Assembly (NCBI RefSeq): GCF_945859705.1
Contig: NC_079136.1
Location: 49,800,094-49,864,093 of the forward strand
Direction: 5' to 3'
Source of the DNA: Episyrphus balteatus
Taxonomy: Eukaryota; Arthropoda; Insecta; Diptera; Syrphidae
Length of the DNA: 64,000 nt
The translations under genes were made by a program, and so were the position numbers. A model generated the notes under the pieces. The model did not search any database. It was not told the DNA's origin and saw only the letters and a list, made by a program, of their open reading frames with translations. Within the stretch, counting starts at the first letter, position 1; each line of letters opens with the position of its first letter. Positions 49,488-62,000 of this stretch are shown in pieces.

Positions 49488-49582
49488 CAGCTCAGCTCAA
49501 ATGAGCTGAGCTATGGTACCTAGCTCAAAAGTGAGCTAGCTCAAATTTGAGCTGAGCTGTGAGCTGAGCTGAAATGTGAGCT
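49488..49582. repeat. AGCTCA/TGAGCT-rich low-complexity patch
   Basis: Dense GAGCTGAGCT and AGCTCAAAT words, many of them palindromic around AGCT. Confidence 0.7.
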
Positions 49583-49587
49583 TTTTG

Positions 49588-49800
49588 CAACCCTGGCAAC
49601 TTGCCACATGGAAATTACCACATGCAACTTATCACATGCAACCTCCCACATGCAACTTGCCACACGCAACTTGCCACATGCAACTTACCCGACGCAACTT
49701 GCCACACGCAGCTTGCCACATGCAACTTGCCACACGCAACTTTCCACATACAACTTGCCACAATCAACTTGCCACATGAAACATGTAACTTGCAACGTGT
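49588..49800. repeat. 14-bp minisatellite, CAACTTGCCACATG
   Basis: About 13 imperfect copies of CAACTTGCCACATG or CAACTTGCCACACG. All three + frames are open; not coding. Confidence 0.9.
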
Positions 49801-50111
49801 TGTGTGTTTTATGTTTGCCGTACTGTGGCGTACTGCATTTTTAAATACTAAAGTACTGCCTACTCTAAAGGTGAAACGACAGCCCTGCTACCCAGGGTGA
49901 TCGCGTCATAATCCCTTTGACATTCTTGTCAAAAAGTAAATTTTCATACTCACCCTCCCATAAGAAGTATAACTTCAAAAAATTAGTAATATTAAGTCAA
50001 AGACGTTTTTTTGGTTTAGCAAACTCTTGGCTTATTATTTTATAAACGGTGAAAGTATAAAATACTGTTGTAGTCCTTTAAATTATCTACAATTAAAAAA
50101 AAAAAAAATTA

Positions 50112-50263
50112 GTGCCGGGCTACACGGTGATTTTTCAATCGCCTAACCAGTCAGTTTGTAGGCAAGAGGGGTGAGGATTTTCCTCTTTTTGACGTTTGTT
50201 TCTAGAAAATGTAAATTGGAACGTGATTGGGCACAACACTGTGTAGCCAGGCCCATAGACAGC
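50112..50263. mobile_element. Possible 150-bp MITE with GGCTACACGGTG ends
   Basis: Left GCCGGGCTACACGGTGATT and right CACTGTGTAGCCAGGCCCA are imperfect inverted repeats. The target duplication is unclear (perhaps TA). Confidence 0.4.
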
Positions 50264-50969
50264 AATTAAAATTGACATTTTAAAAGAGAAGAATCTAAAG
50301 TTTGCTCAAACATTTCTGATTATTCCGGAAGTTCAAAAAATTTAAAGTCGATATTTAAATATTTGAAATTGAAAGTTAAAAAACGTCAACTTTAAGTGAA
50401 TAAAATCAAGTTGAAAATAAAAATCTTCAAGTTGTGTTCAACTCTTCAAATGAATAAAATCACCCTTAGCATATCCCTTCTAATGCATGAATTTTTACGG
50501 AAACTTTTATGAAACTAAGAGTAATCAAAGCGCAGAATTCGCCTTCTCAGAACAGGCACTTATTTGGTCGATAAGTTGAATTAAAGTATAGGTTGACGAT
50601 ACTAAGATACCTATATGTAGGTATTGATGTATTAAGCATCTACAGATCCAACAAAAAAAGTTAGCCTTCTGGACACCAATAATCTCTTCCGATCTGAACT
50701 GCCTAAAATAAATCTAAAAAACTAACTAAAAGTAACAAGTGTTCTAAAAGTGGTGTCCTTAAGGAGGGAATTTTACACGTGACAATTAGATCAAATATGG
50801 TGTTACAGTTGCAGAGTAGAAATTAATTTGTTTTAATTATTCTGAAGTTTCTTTTTAACATTTAAGCAAGGAATGAAAGTATTTGGACACATTTTCCCCT
50901 TCCTATCCTAATTTAGGGGCCCTAAAGGTAATTTTTAACTTTATTTTGTTGCTAAAATATGCACACATA

Positions 50970-52550
50970 CCGTCGCCCTAGTATTGAAGTGCCGTATACG
51001 CCATTTTTACATTTTTGGGAAATTGCATTTAAATGTTCGGAAGATAATTGCGAAAGAACTAATCGCTGGTATTTTTTGATATTTTAGTATGATATACAGG
51101 GTGTCCCAAAAGTAATGGATCAAACGAAATATGCTGATAGGCCAACTTTAGGGCTCTCAGAATTTGGTAACTTGTTCATCCCAAATCCTTACGGTTTTCG
51201 ATTTAATGCAGTTTTTGTGAAATTTCGAAAAATCCCGACTTTGCAACAGTATTTTGCTTCCTCCGCTCATAATTGATTTTTGTTTTTTACAATTCTTTCA
51301 CTAAAACATTGCCTAATAATAAGAAATAATTAATTAATCAAAATATTTTTTATTTCAAACGCCATTTTGCTGCAAATTAATTAACAGTTCCATGTTTTAT
51401 AAAAACTCAATTTCTTTCTTTTATTTTAGAGCAACACCCTGAAAAAAATTTGTATGGTGTGGCACTGGTTTATAATTTTGAAAACTTGTCGTGTTATTGC
51501 AGTTTTCAAAAATGTATAAAAGTTTCCAAAGTTGATGTTAGAACTGAAGATATTACAATTTAAAAGCAACAAAACAGGGCTTTTCAGAGAAAACTAACAA
51601 AGAAAAATAAACACATTTTCTCGACTGTTGTTTGTTTATTTCTTTTTGAATAAAAGCCTCGATTTTTGTTTGTTATTTTGATCTGAAAAACCCTGTTTTG
51701 TTACATTTAAATTGTAATATCTTTCGTTCTAATTTCAACTTTGGAAATTTTTATACATTTTTGAAAACTGCAATAACACGGCAAGTTTTTAAAATAATAA
51801 ACCAGTATCACACCATACAATTTTTTTCGGGATGCTGCTCTGAAATAAAAGTAAGAAATTGAGTTTTTATAAAACATGAAACTGTTAATTAATTTGCAGC
51901 AAAATGGCGTATGAAATAAAAAATATTTTGATTAATTAATTATTTCTTATTATTGGACAATGTTTTAGTGAAAGAATTGTAAAAAACAAAAATCAATTAT
52001 GAGCGGAGGAAGCAAAATACTGTTGCAAAGTCGGGATTTTCGAAATTTCACAAAAACTGCATTAAATCGAAAACCGTAAGGATTTGGGATGAACAAGTTA
52101 CCAAATTCTGAGAGCCCTAAAGTTGGCCTATCAGCATATTTCGTTTGATCCATTACTTTTGGGACACCCTGTATAATTAAAATGTGTCTTTTATATACAT
52201 ATTATTGGACATCTGCAATTCGTTTAGTTTTCAAAATATTTAAATTTTTGTCCAAAATGAGTTTGCCGTATACGCCATGAAAATCAGAAGTTTCTTTTAT
52301 TTATATACACGTACGTCAAAAAAAAACATAACGTACGTCAAAACAATTCTCAAAATTTTCTTGCATTGCATGAAAAATTTGACGTAAATGCCAAAATTTC
52401 TTGTTTTTGTCAAAACAATAGTGAATATCTCGACAACGAAAAAAGATAGAAAAGCAGATTTGAAAAGAGCAACTTCGAAAACATACGACTGCATACCTAG
52501 TTCAAAAAATGCAATTTGGCGTATACGGCACTCCAATACTAGGGCGACGA
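50970..52550. mobile_element. TA-flanked element with CGTCGCCCTAGTATTG ends, interrupted
   Basis: Left CCGTCGCCCTAGTATTG then AAGTGCCGTATACGCCA is matched inverted at the right (52519-52550) by TGGCGTATACGGCACTCCAA then TACTAGGGCGACGA. TA lies on both sides (50968-50969, 52551-52552). The host element without its insertion is about 0.5 kb. A palindromic mariner-like element is inserted inside (51097-52171). Non-coding. Confidence 0.82.
51097..52171. mobile_element. Palindromic mariner-like element, copy 2 (complete)
   Basis: CAGGGTGTCCCAAAAGTAAT ends with TA on both sides (51095-51096, 52172-52173). Arms of about 500 bp are near-perfect inverted repeats meeting near 51634. At 1075 bp it is the uninterrupted version of the element at 6743. 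No transposase. Confidence 0.9.
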
Positions 52551-52583
52551 TATGTTGACTTATTTAGCACCGATTAAAATAAA

Positions 52584-53565
52584 TTGCACGACTGGGGTCG
52601 CACGTACTTGCTCTTATGCTTAAAGTGACTTTAATGTTACAGCTTTTTATTCAAGAATATGTGGGAAAATTTAAATAAAATAAAATAAAATCTGTTTTTA
52701 TAATTAATTAAACACCGTTTTAAATAATCTTTAACAAAAAAAACAAGTATGCCAGTTTATGTCTTGTATAGAAAGGAATTTTTAGAAAAAAATTTTCCTA
52801 AATCGTTAGAGCCGTTTTTTAAAAAAAATATTTTTTATATATAAAAATTTTCTAACATTTTTCAAAAAAAAGTTGGTATGTCATTATGAAGAAATAATTA
52901 ATTTACACATAAAAACGAAATTTAAAAATTTTTCACAAACCCGTTTTCAAAAAATTGATTTTTCAAAAAAAAATTTTCAAATATTTTTTAAAAATCCAAA
53001 AATGTGTTCTTGGGAAATTTTCTAAAATTTTAATATTACCTTTATTTGAACGCTTTTGTATAAAAATTTTAGTTAAAATCGGGTTAGTCTTGTACGAGAT
53101 ATTCATAAATCAAAAAAACCGTTCTATAACAGGTACCGTTAATAACGGTACAAAAAATATTTTTTTATTTCAAAAGTTGTATCTTATGTGTTATACTATA
53201 CACAAAAATTTTAATCAAAATCGTTACAGCCGTTTTCGAAAAAAATTTACTTTTCTATTTCCGTTATATGGCAGGTACCGTTAGTTTTGGTCATAAAAAA
53301 AAAATTTCAATTTCCCCTCTAAGGAATCACCAAAAACTGCTAACTACCAAGTTTGAAGAAAATCGCTCCATTAGTTTAGGCTGCAGCTCGAGGTACTTAC
53401 AGACGGACAGACAGACGGACAGACAGACAGACAGACAGAATTGCCGGACCCACTTTTTTGGCATTCTGCATCATCGTAATGTCATGTAAAATTGTTATCT
53501 CGAGTTCGATTTTTTTTACGAATCCTAAACTTGCCCTATAGTACCTATATCGCAAGTAAAAATTG
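52584..53565. repeat. Dispersed 0.9-1.0 kb repeat, copy A
   Basis: Starts near GCACGACTGGGGTCGCACGT and ends near CCTATAGTACCTATATCGCA. It includes an (ACAG)n-like microsatellite with GGACAGACAG (53400-53441), then AATTGCCGGACCCACTTTTT. Copy B at 54404 aligns over its whole length. It looks like an unclassified interspersed element. Confidence 0.75.
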
Positions 53566-54403
53566 CCTGAAATAAATTCAAAAATCGTCTAATCGTGCGT
53601 TATCTAATGTATATCCTTTTCTCAACCATTGAAATGAGAGCTAATAGATCCTTTATTATTATTCCATGGAATTTAAATGGATCCCGTACAGTGTACATCC
53701 TAATGCTCCTCATAATCCTGACTTAAAATGATACCAAAATACTACTTGCGCAAATACCTACTCGAAGCTGAAATTTTGTTATTTTACTGTCTTTTTTGTT
53801 TGGGTCCACATCCTCAGTTGACTTTATTCACTGTCATGTATAAGTATCTCAAATATGTTTACTTAAATTTTGCTTTTCAAAATCACATCTATTCTATCGT
53901 TCTATCTCGTATTTCCAATTTCTATATATTTGGATTTTGTTCAAATATAAATAAAAAAAAATGCATGTTGTCCAATATTTATTTGCATTTTTCGTTTTCG
54001 CTCTATACATATATAGATAGAGATAAATCCTTTTTTAGTAAAATTTGATTTTATTATTGACAAATTGCCATTATGGTTCATGAAATGCATCATGATGCAA
54101 CTTATAAATCATTCAAATCACATACATAAGCAATATGCAGTGCAAGGTCAAATGGAAAATAGGATTTATTTATGAAAATATACATATTAGGTACACGAGG
54201 ACAAGTTCGTATTTATACTTACGAAGAACTGAAAATACGAGAATTGCATTTGAATGAAATTTGTATAGATTATAATTTATAAATTATAATTTTCAATTTA
54301 TTATCCTAAAATGTTAAACAAATTACCAAACGAAAATTTGTGAAATTAGAACTGCACAAGTAAATTGCTTTTCAGGTAATGCACATAATACCAAGAAAAT
54401 AAA
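53566..54403. other. Unannotated interval between the two repeat copies
   Basis: No feature supported; the frame at 53728-54048 has no recognisable motif. Confidence 0.5.
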
Positions 54404-55306
54404 ATGCATGACTGGGGTCGCACGTACTTGCTCTTATGCTTAAAGTTACTCTAATGTTATTCAAGAAAATTAAGAAAATTTAAAATTTGATATTTTCAAG
54501 AAATTAAAAAAAATTAAATACCGTTTTAAATGATCTTTCACAAAAAACCAAGTATGCATGTTTACTTCTTGTATAAAAAGGAATTTTCAGAAAAAAATTT
54601 TCGAAAATCGTTAGAGCCGTTTTTTAAAAAAAATAATTTTTTGCATATACAAATTTTCTAACATTTTTCAAAAAAAAAGTTGGTATGGCATTTTGAAGAA
54701 ATAATTTATTTACGCATAAAAACGAAATTTCAAAATTTTTCATAAACCCGTTTTCAAAAATTTTGAATTATTTTTAAAAATCCAAAAATGAGTTTTTTGA
54801 AAACTTTCTGAAATTTTAATATCACCTTCACCTAAACGCTTTTGTATAAAAATTTTCGTTGACCACCCCGATTATGGTCTTGAACGAGATATTCATAAAT
54901 AAAAAAAAAACCGTTCTATGACAGGTACGGTTAATAACAGCAAAAAAAATATTTTTTTTATTTCGAAAGTTGGCTCTTATATATAATACTACACTCAAAA
55001 ATTTTAATCAAAATCGTTAGAGCCGTTTTTGAATAAAATCAATTTTTCTATTTTCGTTATATGAGAGGTACCGTTAGTTTTGGTCCTAAAAAAAAATTTG
55101 AATTTGTCCTCTAGGGAATCACCCAAAACTGTTAACTACCAAGTTTGAACAAAATCACTCGAATAGTTTAGGCTGTAGCTCGAGGTACATACAGACAGAC
55201 AGACAGACAGACAGAATTGCCGGACCCACTTTTTTGGCATTCTCCATCATTGTAATGTCATGTAAAATTGTTATGCCCTATAGTACCTATATCGCAAGTA
55301 AAAATA
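54404..55306. repeat. Dispersed 0.9-1.0 kb repeat, copy B
   Basis: Same orientation and order as copy A: GCATGACTGGGGTCGCACGT start, (ACAG)n at 55191-55214, CCTATAGTACCTATATCGCA end. Fragments of the family's start also occur at 47432-47475 and, inverted, at 59322-59360. Confidence 0.75.
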
Positions 55307-55315
55307 CTTATTTAG

Positions 55316-55826
55316 TCGGCGTAAAGCAAAATTGTTCTAAGTCCACTTTTTACTGAAAATGAGTTAATGATGCAGTTTTACTAATTTGAGGGTGATCTCT
55401 CCGAATCTGAAAACTGTTTTTGTCAAAAAAAATTTCATTCCGCAGATAATATAATTTAATGGGAACAATAAAAACAGGGAAGTAGCCTTTTGAAAATGAC
55501 CCCGAGTATTCTTGATTGTTCTAAGTCCCATCATATTTTGTTCTAAGTCCACTTTTTATTTAAGGAAAAAACGTACTTGTATAGAAATTGTTCTATGTCC
55601 AATTTCGGGTTTTAAGTTTAAAAAATTTTTTAAAAATAAAATGCACCTGCTACTGAGGTAAACTTGTATATTTTATTCAAGAGAAAAGAACAAACTTTAT
55701 AAAAAAACATAACTTGAAAGGTAAACGAGCAGAAAATCGTTGCTTTAAACCAATTTGAAACTTAAAAACCGTCCCCTGTAAAATTTGCTTTTTGTGACTT
55801 AGAACAATTTTGCTTTATACGGCGAC
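55316..55826. mobile_element. MITE with AAAGCAAAATTGTTCTAAGT ends
   Basis: Left GGCGTAAAGCAAAATTG then TTCTAAGTC is mirrored at the right by GACTTAGAACAATTTTGC then TTTATACGGCG. The word TTGTTCTAAGTCC recurs directly three to four times inside. Target duplication unclear. Confidence 0.6.
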
Positions 55827-56262
55827 GAATTGTCGGTAGGTATTTTCTTATATTTTTCAAAAAAAAAAAACTTTTAAAAAAACTTTTAAAAAACTGAATA
55901 GTGTGGTTTCAAAAACCATATTTTTTGGTCTCTATTTGTCGAATATTCTAGGTAAGGGTCTTCAGGCTCAGGAAAAATGTAAGAACATCAACACTTTGCA
56001 TTTAAAATACACTTTTAAGTTGTAATATTGAGAAAATCCATAAAAAGTGTTAGATGCATAAATGCATTTTATCTATTTGTTAGGCACGTCACTGGCAAAA
56101 AAACTTTTGCAAAAACTTTTATGACTTAAATACATCAATAAATGACAAAATCATTTTTGGCAGTGCAACGTCCGCGTTCCATACAAATTTGACCATTCTC
56201 CTTTGGATTATCAAATAAATTGTTTTGGTTCTAAATTCTCCCATTTTTACTTGCTCTATAGG

Positions 56263-56727
56263 CAGAGATGGCAAAAATTGGATTTTTTTTGATTTCCTAC
56301 ATTTGTTACGTCTACTACATAAATGAGGTAGTTAACGTAGTTTAATGTAGTTAACGTAATTAAATGTATAGCAGACGTAGCGCTAGACGTCAAAATGTAG
56401 TTTGAAATGCCAATTTTACCACCAAATTGTCAAAGTCTTATTCAAATCGAAATACATAGCTGTGATTGTGTAAATTTGAATAGAATATTTGAAACCAGAT
56501 GGACTTGGGGTGGTTTCTTTGAAAAGGTTTTACTTTACGAAACCAAATTCTCACGAAAACACAGCTATTTATTTTTTAATATTTTTGAAATATAACGTTT
56601 TTTATGTAGTTATTGCACGTAGCAAATGTAGGTAGTACATGAAACAAATCAAGCGAGTAGTTTATTCGATTAACTACGCGTAGTTAACCGAGTAGATTAC
56701 CTGACGTAATCTACTCTGCCATCTCTG
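56263..56727. mobile_element. hAT-type MITE with CAGAGATGGC ends
   Basis: Perfect ends CAGAGATGGC and GCCATCTCTG with an exact 8-bp duplication TCTATAGG (56255-56262, 56728-56735). At 465 bp it is non-autonomous. The interior has repeated GTAGTTAACGTA words, themselves inverted near the right end. Confidence 0.9.
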
Positions 56728-57144
56728 TCTATAGGGCAAGTATTGGTTTCGTGTAGAAAAAAAAATTCGAGGTTTTAATCAAAATTATCATTACAATGAT
56801 GGAGAAGATCAAAAAAGTGGTTTTCTTCATGTCGTCCGTCGGTCTGTGCGTGTGTGCGTCTATGCGTCCATCTGTACATCGAGCTGGTGCCTAAACGGAT
56901 GGATGGATTTGCTTGAAACTTGGTACAGATAAGTAATACGTGATTCCCTAGACCAGTTTTTTTAATTTTTTTAATATCTCCTTTTTAACACATACCTCCC
57001 ATATAACGTTTTCGAGGTATTTCAATTTTCTCGAAAACGGCTCTAACGATTTTGATTAAATTTGGTGTACATAATATTCTTATTGAGTCTAACAAAACTG
57101 CGTTTTTAGTTTTTCTCAAAAAATGCGGAGAACGGAAATATGGC

Positions 57145-59049
57145 CAACGGCGTATACAAGGGGGGGGTCACGGGGTCATGACCCCCCCCAAGAACTCAGA
57201 ACTTAAAAAAGAGTTTGTTATGTGATACTGAAATCTCTTGAGTAAGATTATTTTCAAAATGTTGAAGTTTTAGAACATGAACGAAAATTAAAAGTAAAAA
57301 AAATTTTTGGTATTCAAACAAACTATTTTACCATATTATTTTGGGGATGTGGTCATATTTTTAGCGAACGCTATGCTGGATTAGGATTATTTTGATTCGT
57401 TCGATAATATTAGTTGAGCTGTGCTGTAGAATTTTGTATGGAAACAAAATCCGGATAAGTATTATATTCAAAGCTTTTTAAAAGAAATTGAATCTGGTAG
57501 GTACACAAAAATAATATCTTAAGGGCAAGACTCTGCTTACCAGCAAATAAAAGAAGCAGCCATATCTTCTATTTTTTTATATGATGAAGTGAATAAAATA
57601 TGTTTTAAATAGGGAAGCTTTCTGTGGCCTTGCTATGTCAATTCTGTTGATAAAATTCGTCATCGGCAAAATGTTAAAGAAGGGTATCATTTCTCAAATC
57701 TTTTTAGTTTTTTGCAATGTTCCAGTTCAATACATTCGTCTGATAAAATTTGGTGAATTTTGTTTGCTTACAGAATATAACAGTATTTTGTACATACTAA
57801 ATTTGCTAGATCTGTTGCATTTTTTGAAACAACTATGGATTTGTTAATCATCAATGGCCAGCCAATTATAGAAGCAATGTAAGCAACCTTATCTAAGGCA
57901 ATTTAAATATTATTATTAAATATCACTTAGGGCTAATTTTTTGAATAGTTAGATAAACCTAAGTTAGAGCTTATTCCTAGGAATAAAAGTTTTTTTTTAT
58001 AGTGACATTTATTCTTCTGATAGTCTATCTGACGATTGAAAAAGCAGGGCTTAATCTAATAAATACAACTGAATGTTTTTTATATTGTAAACCGCTGATT
58101 AATACCTGAAAACGGACGAACCCCAAAATATCGCCAAAATTATTCTTTTTGTCTTTACTATTTTAATAGAGGTATTTTAAATTCCCATACAATTTTAAAA
58201 CAAAATTTAAAAAAAAAATATATTTTCAAATGCAATTTTTTTTACAAAACTTTGCGATGCGTTTGCCTGAGGTTAGGAAGACTTTTAATTCAAAAGTTAA
58301 AAACTGTTATTAAGTAAAAACGATTTTTATTTTAACTTTCTGGGCTAGCGGAAAACAATGAACAGTTGTTTTAAGGCAAATTATTCAATCGAAGTACTCG
58401 TACAGTACATTTTATTTTTAGGAGAGGATAGCCTCAATTGGTCAAAATTAAAGCCTAGTACGCGGCTGATAAGAAACGAAAAATCCCATACGAAAATGAA
58501 ACAACGAAATGGTAACCCGAAAATTTCGTTCAACTTTTCGTTCTGTAGTACGCTGTTCGGCACAACGAAATTGAAAGTCTAAACTTCTTTTTCGCACACA
58601 AACAATTGCCGGGGACATTCATTGTGTGTGGAAAAATGACATTTTGAGTTTTTTTGTTTGTTTTTGTTGTTCATTTTGTCATTGCATGTCTTTCTGCGAT
58701 GCGTGTTTGCTTTTTTTTCATTTATGTTTTGCAATTTTTGAGTATTTTTCGGTCCAGTTTTCGCAAGCATTTCGTTGTAATCGTGGAGACCGACGAAAAA
58801 TTTCGTTTCACATCAGCAGCGTTCTAGGCTTTAAGGCTTAACGCTAAACTTAAACGAATCTCATAACGTTTTTGTTTGGTTACTTTTAGAACTACATTCG
58901 GAACTTTTCGATTCGAAATGCAAGACGCACAAATTTAAATGTTTAATAATTCAAAAAGCCCATTTTCAGGTTTATGCCTGCTATCAAAACTTTTGAAAAA
59001 AAAAATTGGCATGACCCCCCCCCAAGAAGCAAACCTGTATACGCCCCTG
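57145..59049. mobile_element. hAT-type element with G-run/C-run subterminal hairpin
   Basis: An exact 8-bp duplication AATATGGC (57137-57144, 59050-59057) flanks ends CAACGGCGTATACAAGG and CCTGTATACGCCCCTG. Just inside the left end are 8 G and 8 C; near the right end are 9 C (59015-59023). The 1905-bp body holds a TTAA-flanked MITE (58452-58830). No transposase could be recognised. Confidence 0.9.
58452..58830. mobile_element. TTAA-flanked MITE with AGCCTAGTACGC ends
   Basis: The inverted repeat is about 30 bp: AGCCTAGTACGCGGCTGAT at left, and ATCAGCAGCGTTCTAGGCT at right. TTAA is on both sides (58448-58451, 58831-58834). The TTAA target is typical of piggyBac, though the ends do not start CCY, so the class is tentative. 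Confidence 0.78.
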
Positions 59050-59057
59050 AATATGGC

Positions 59058-62000
59058 GTTGCCGTTTTACAAAAATTGACAAATTTTTTAAGTTCATAGA
59101 TTTCATCAAAGCATATGTAGATCAATTTTATTCAAAATTTACAGACATTAAATTGAAGTATAAAATGTAAAAAAAAAATTTTTGAAAAAGTTTTTGAAAA
59201 TAAAATTTTTAATATTAAATTATTTTAACTTTCGATTTAAAAAAAAAAAAATTTTTCTGCACACACAACAAAATCTTAATTTTCCAATACATATTTAAGA
59301 TAAAGATACTTTGAACTACAAAAGCAAGTACGTGCGACCCAGTCGTCCATTTTATTTAAATTTCGTACATGTTTTAAAATTGGTATGCCATTCTTAACAA
59401 ATTTTTAGCAAAATTATAATTTTTCACAAAACTTAAATCAATTAAAATTTAATTTTAAAAATTCTTCCATAAAGAAATCAGTAAAGTCATTTAGGATAAG
59501 AGAGAGAAATAAAACGGTTTTATGAGTGACTACACCCAACTATTTAAAAATACTGTTCTTTGGACTTAGTAGGTACCTATACGCTTTATAGGAATTGAAG
59601 AACATATTTTATTCTTCCTTTCAACTGCTGCGAAAATTTCAGCTTCGTCAATTTTCAACTGATTTTACTTTGACATGGATTTCAGACATAATACACACTT
59701 GCACATTGTTACTTTTAATTTATATTTATAAACCATATAGTGCTAAACAGTGTAATAGTTAACAAATTGTTAATTGTTATCTCTTTCAATTTTGGGACCT
59801 TATTGGCAAAATTTCACAGATTTTGTTTAATCACACATTGTTAGAGGCGTTAACGAAAAAAAAAACAATAGGTTTTCCATATTTGTCATATGGCAGGTAC
59901 CGTTCAAAAAATCAATTTCACCTCTAGGGAATCATCCTATTGGTTTGGGCTGTTTTTCTAAATTTTTATAGTTACCTAGATATAGTTAAAGTTACATATA
60001 AATAATTGTCCTGTTACTCATTTCTCTTTTTTGTACTGTTTTTCAGAATTCATTTTTTGAATCCAAAATCTTTTTACACAGCATTGTACAAATAAATGTG
60101 CACGTATACTTCATAGATCTCTACTTTAAAATTTATTTGTGCTCACAAAGTTCTTGTACTTAACAAAAAAAAAAAAGAAATCCTTTCAATAAGGAAGACA
60201 ATACACAAATATGGCACAGGCACGACACCTTCTTTGTATTTCTCATAAACATCCTGAATTATGATTTTTAGAATATTAGAAAATACTCAAGGCACACCCA
60301 ATTTTCTTCTACTCGTATATACTATTGAAACCCTAAAAACTTCCTTTATTATGCCTTCGTCGCGACTCTGACTGCCTTCGTGCGTCGTCCTAGAGAAATA
60401 ACGAAACAAGGAGCGGAGAATATAGAACAAACGAAGTGGCACAAACGACGAAACATTTTGCAAATTGAATTTATGTGTACTTAGAACCAAAAAGGAGAAC
60501 ACCCTGCGCTGCAAAAAGGATCTCACTTCCACGAAAACCTACCTTCATATGAATAAAGTGAGGTGGGGGGAGGAAGGTGAGTAAAGAGGTAAAGCACCAA
60601 ATGTAGAAAACTGAACGGCACTAAAGAAGTAAAATTCCTGATTTTATTTTACATATTTAAATTAAAACGTGTTTCACGTTTGGAGGACGTTTCATGTTTT
60701 TTGTACTGCACCTTTATACCTGTTTTATACAAGGATGTTCTTTTTTTGACATTTTTTTTCTATATAACAGCTCTCTTAAAATTTAAAAGGGATATCTTCT
60801 GCAGTGCATTCGTGCATTTAGAAGAACGATGATAAAACATTTTCTTTACATTTTAATTCCTTCTTTTTTTTTTGTTGTTGTATCTAACTCTCGAATACTT
60901 GACAACCCTAGAGTAGAGATCCTGAAAATAGATTTCCGTAAGTGGAGAAGAACTACACAGGAAGTGAAGTTGGTTTTCAAAATGTTTTTTTTTTAGCATT
61001 TTTTTCTGTTACCTCTTTCTTTGTTTTGTACATTTCAAATCAAACACAGAAATAAAGAAGAAACAACCCAACTCAGACTCAGGGATGCACGTAATGAAAT
61101 CGGACAAAAAGGAGGGCATCTCTGTAGTAAAAGGAGGACACGTTGAGTAATTTTAATTAATCGTTAAATGAAAGAAAATGATGAGAGAAGAAGCAATGCC
61201 AAACGGAAACTTGTTAATTTCCTGGTTCGGACAAATTTTTAGAGCTGAGCTGTTCGTCCTGGTTTCTTTACAAAAGGATTGAGGTCATTTTTTTTTTTAG
61301 TATTTTGTAGTTTTATGGTAGGTATAGGTTAGCGGTAGGCAAATATATCTACTGAACTGAGATGTAAATAAGGTTGAAATCTATTTTTTTTTTCGTTGCT
61401 ATAAGTAAGATTGAGGGAAAAAATTTAAATGCAAACAAATTTCAAACGAATTTTAGGTTATACAATATTTTTCCTTGTTCTCTGGGGCTTAAGTAGATAC
61501 CTATATTTTTTTTTATTTTTTAACTATTGCAAATGGAGGATATACCATTTTAAAGTTAAAGTATTGAAACGAAATTTGAAGATGGCTGAATTTTTAAATG
61601 TTTACGGGATCAAAAGTTTCAAATCTCTACCATTATATTTACTCGTGCCGAATTAATTTTTAATGTTTCCATGCAAAATAACGATAAATTACAGGTATGT
61701 AGTTTTGAAGTGTTTTACTAAAATTCGGCAAAACTCATAGAAAATTTTCAAAATTTGTGAATATCTAAAACACTCAAAAGAGTGCACGAAAAAATTATTA
61801 AATGTTCAGCCAGAAAAATATGATGAAAACAACGAAATTATCTGTTATTTTCAACTGGGTAAACATTGTAAACTATTGTTGCAAACTTTGAAAAAAAAAA
61901 AAAACGACAGGTGCAACAAAAGTGACATGGGCGATAAAAACGATAGAAGTTACTCAAACGAAAAAACGATAAAATGTCCACATACGCCATAGTGACTAAC

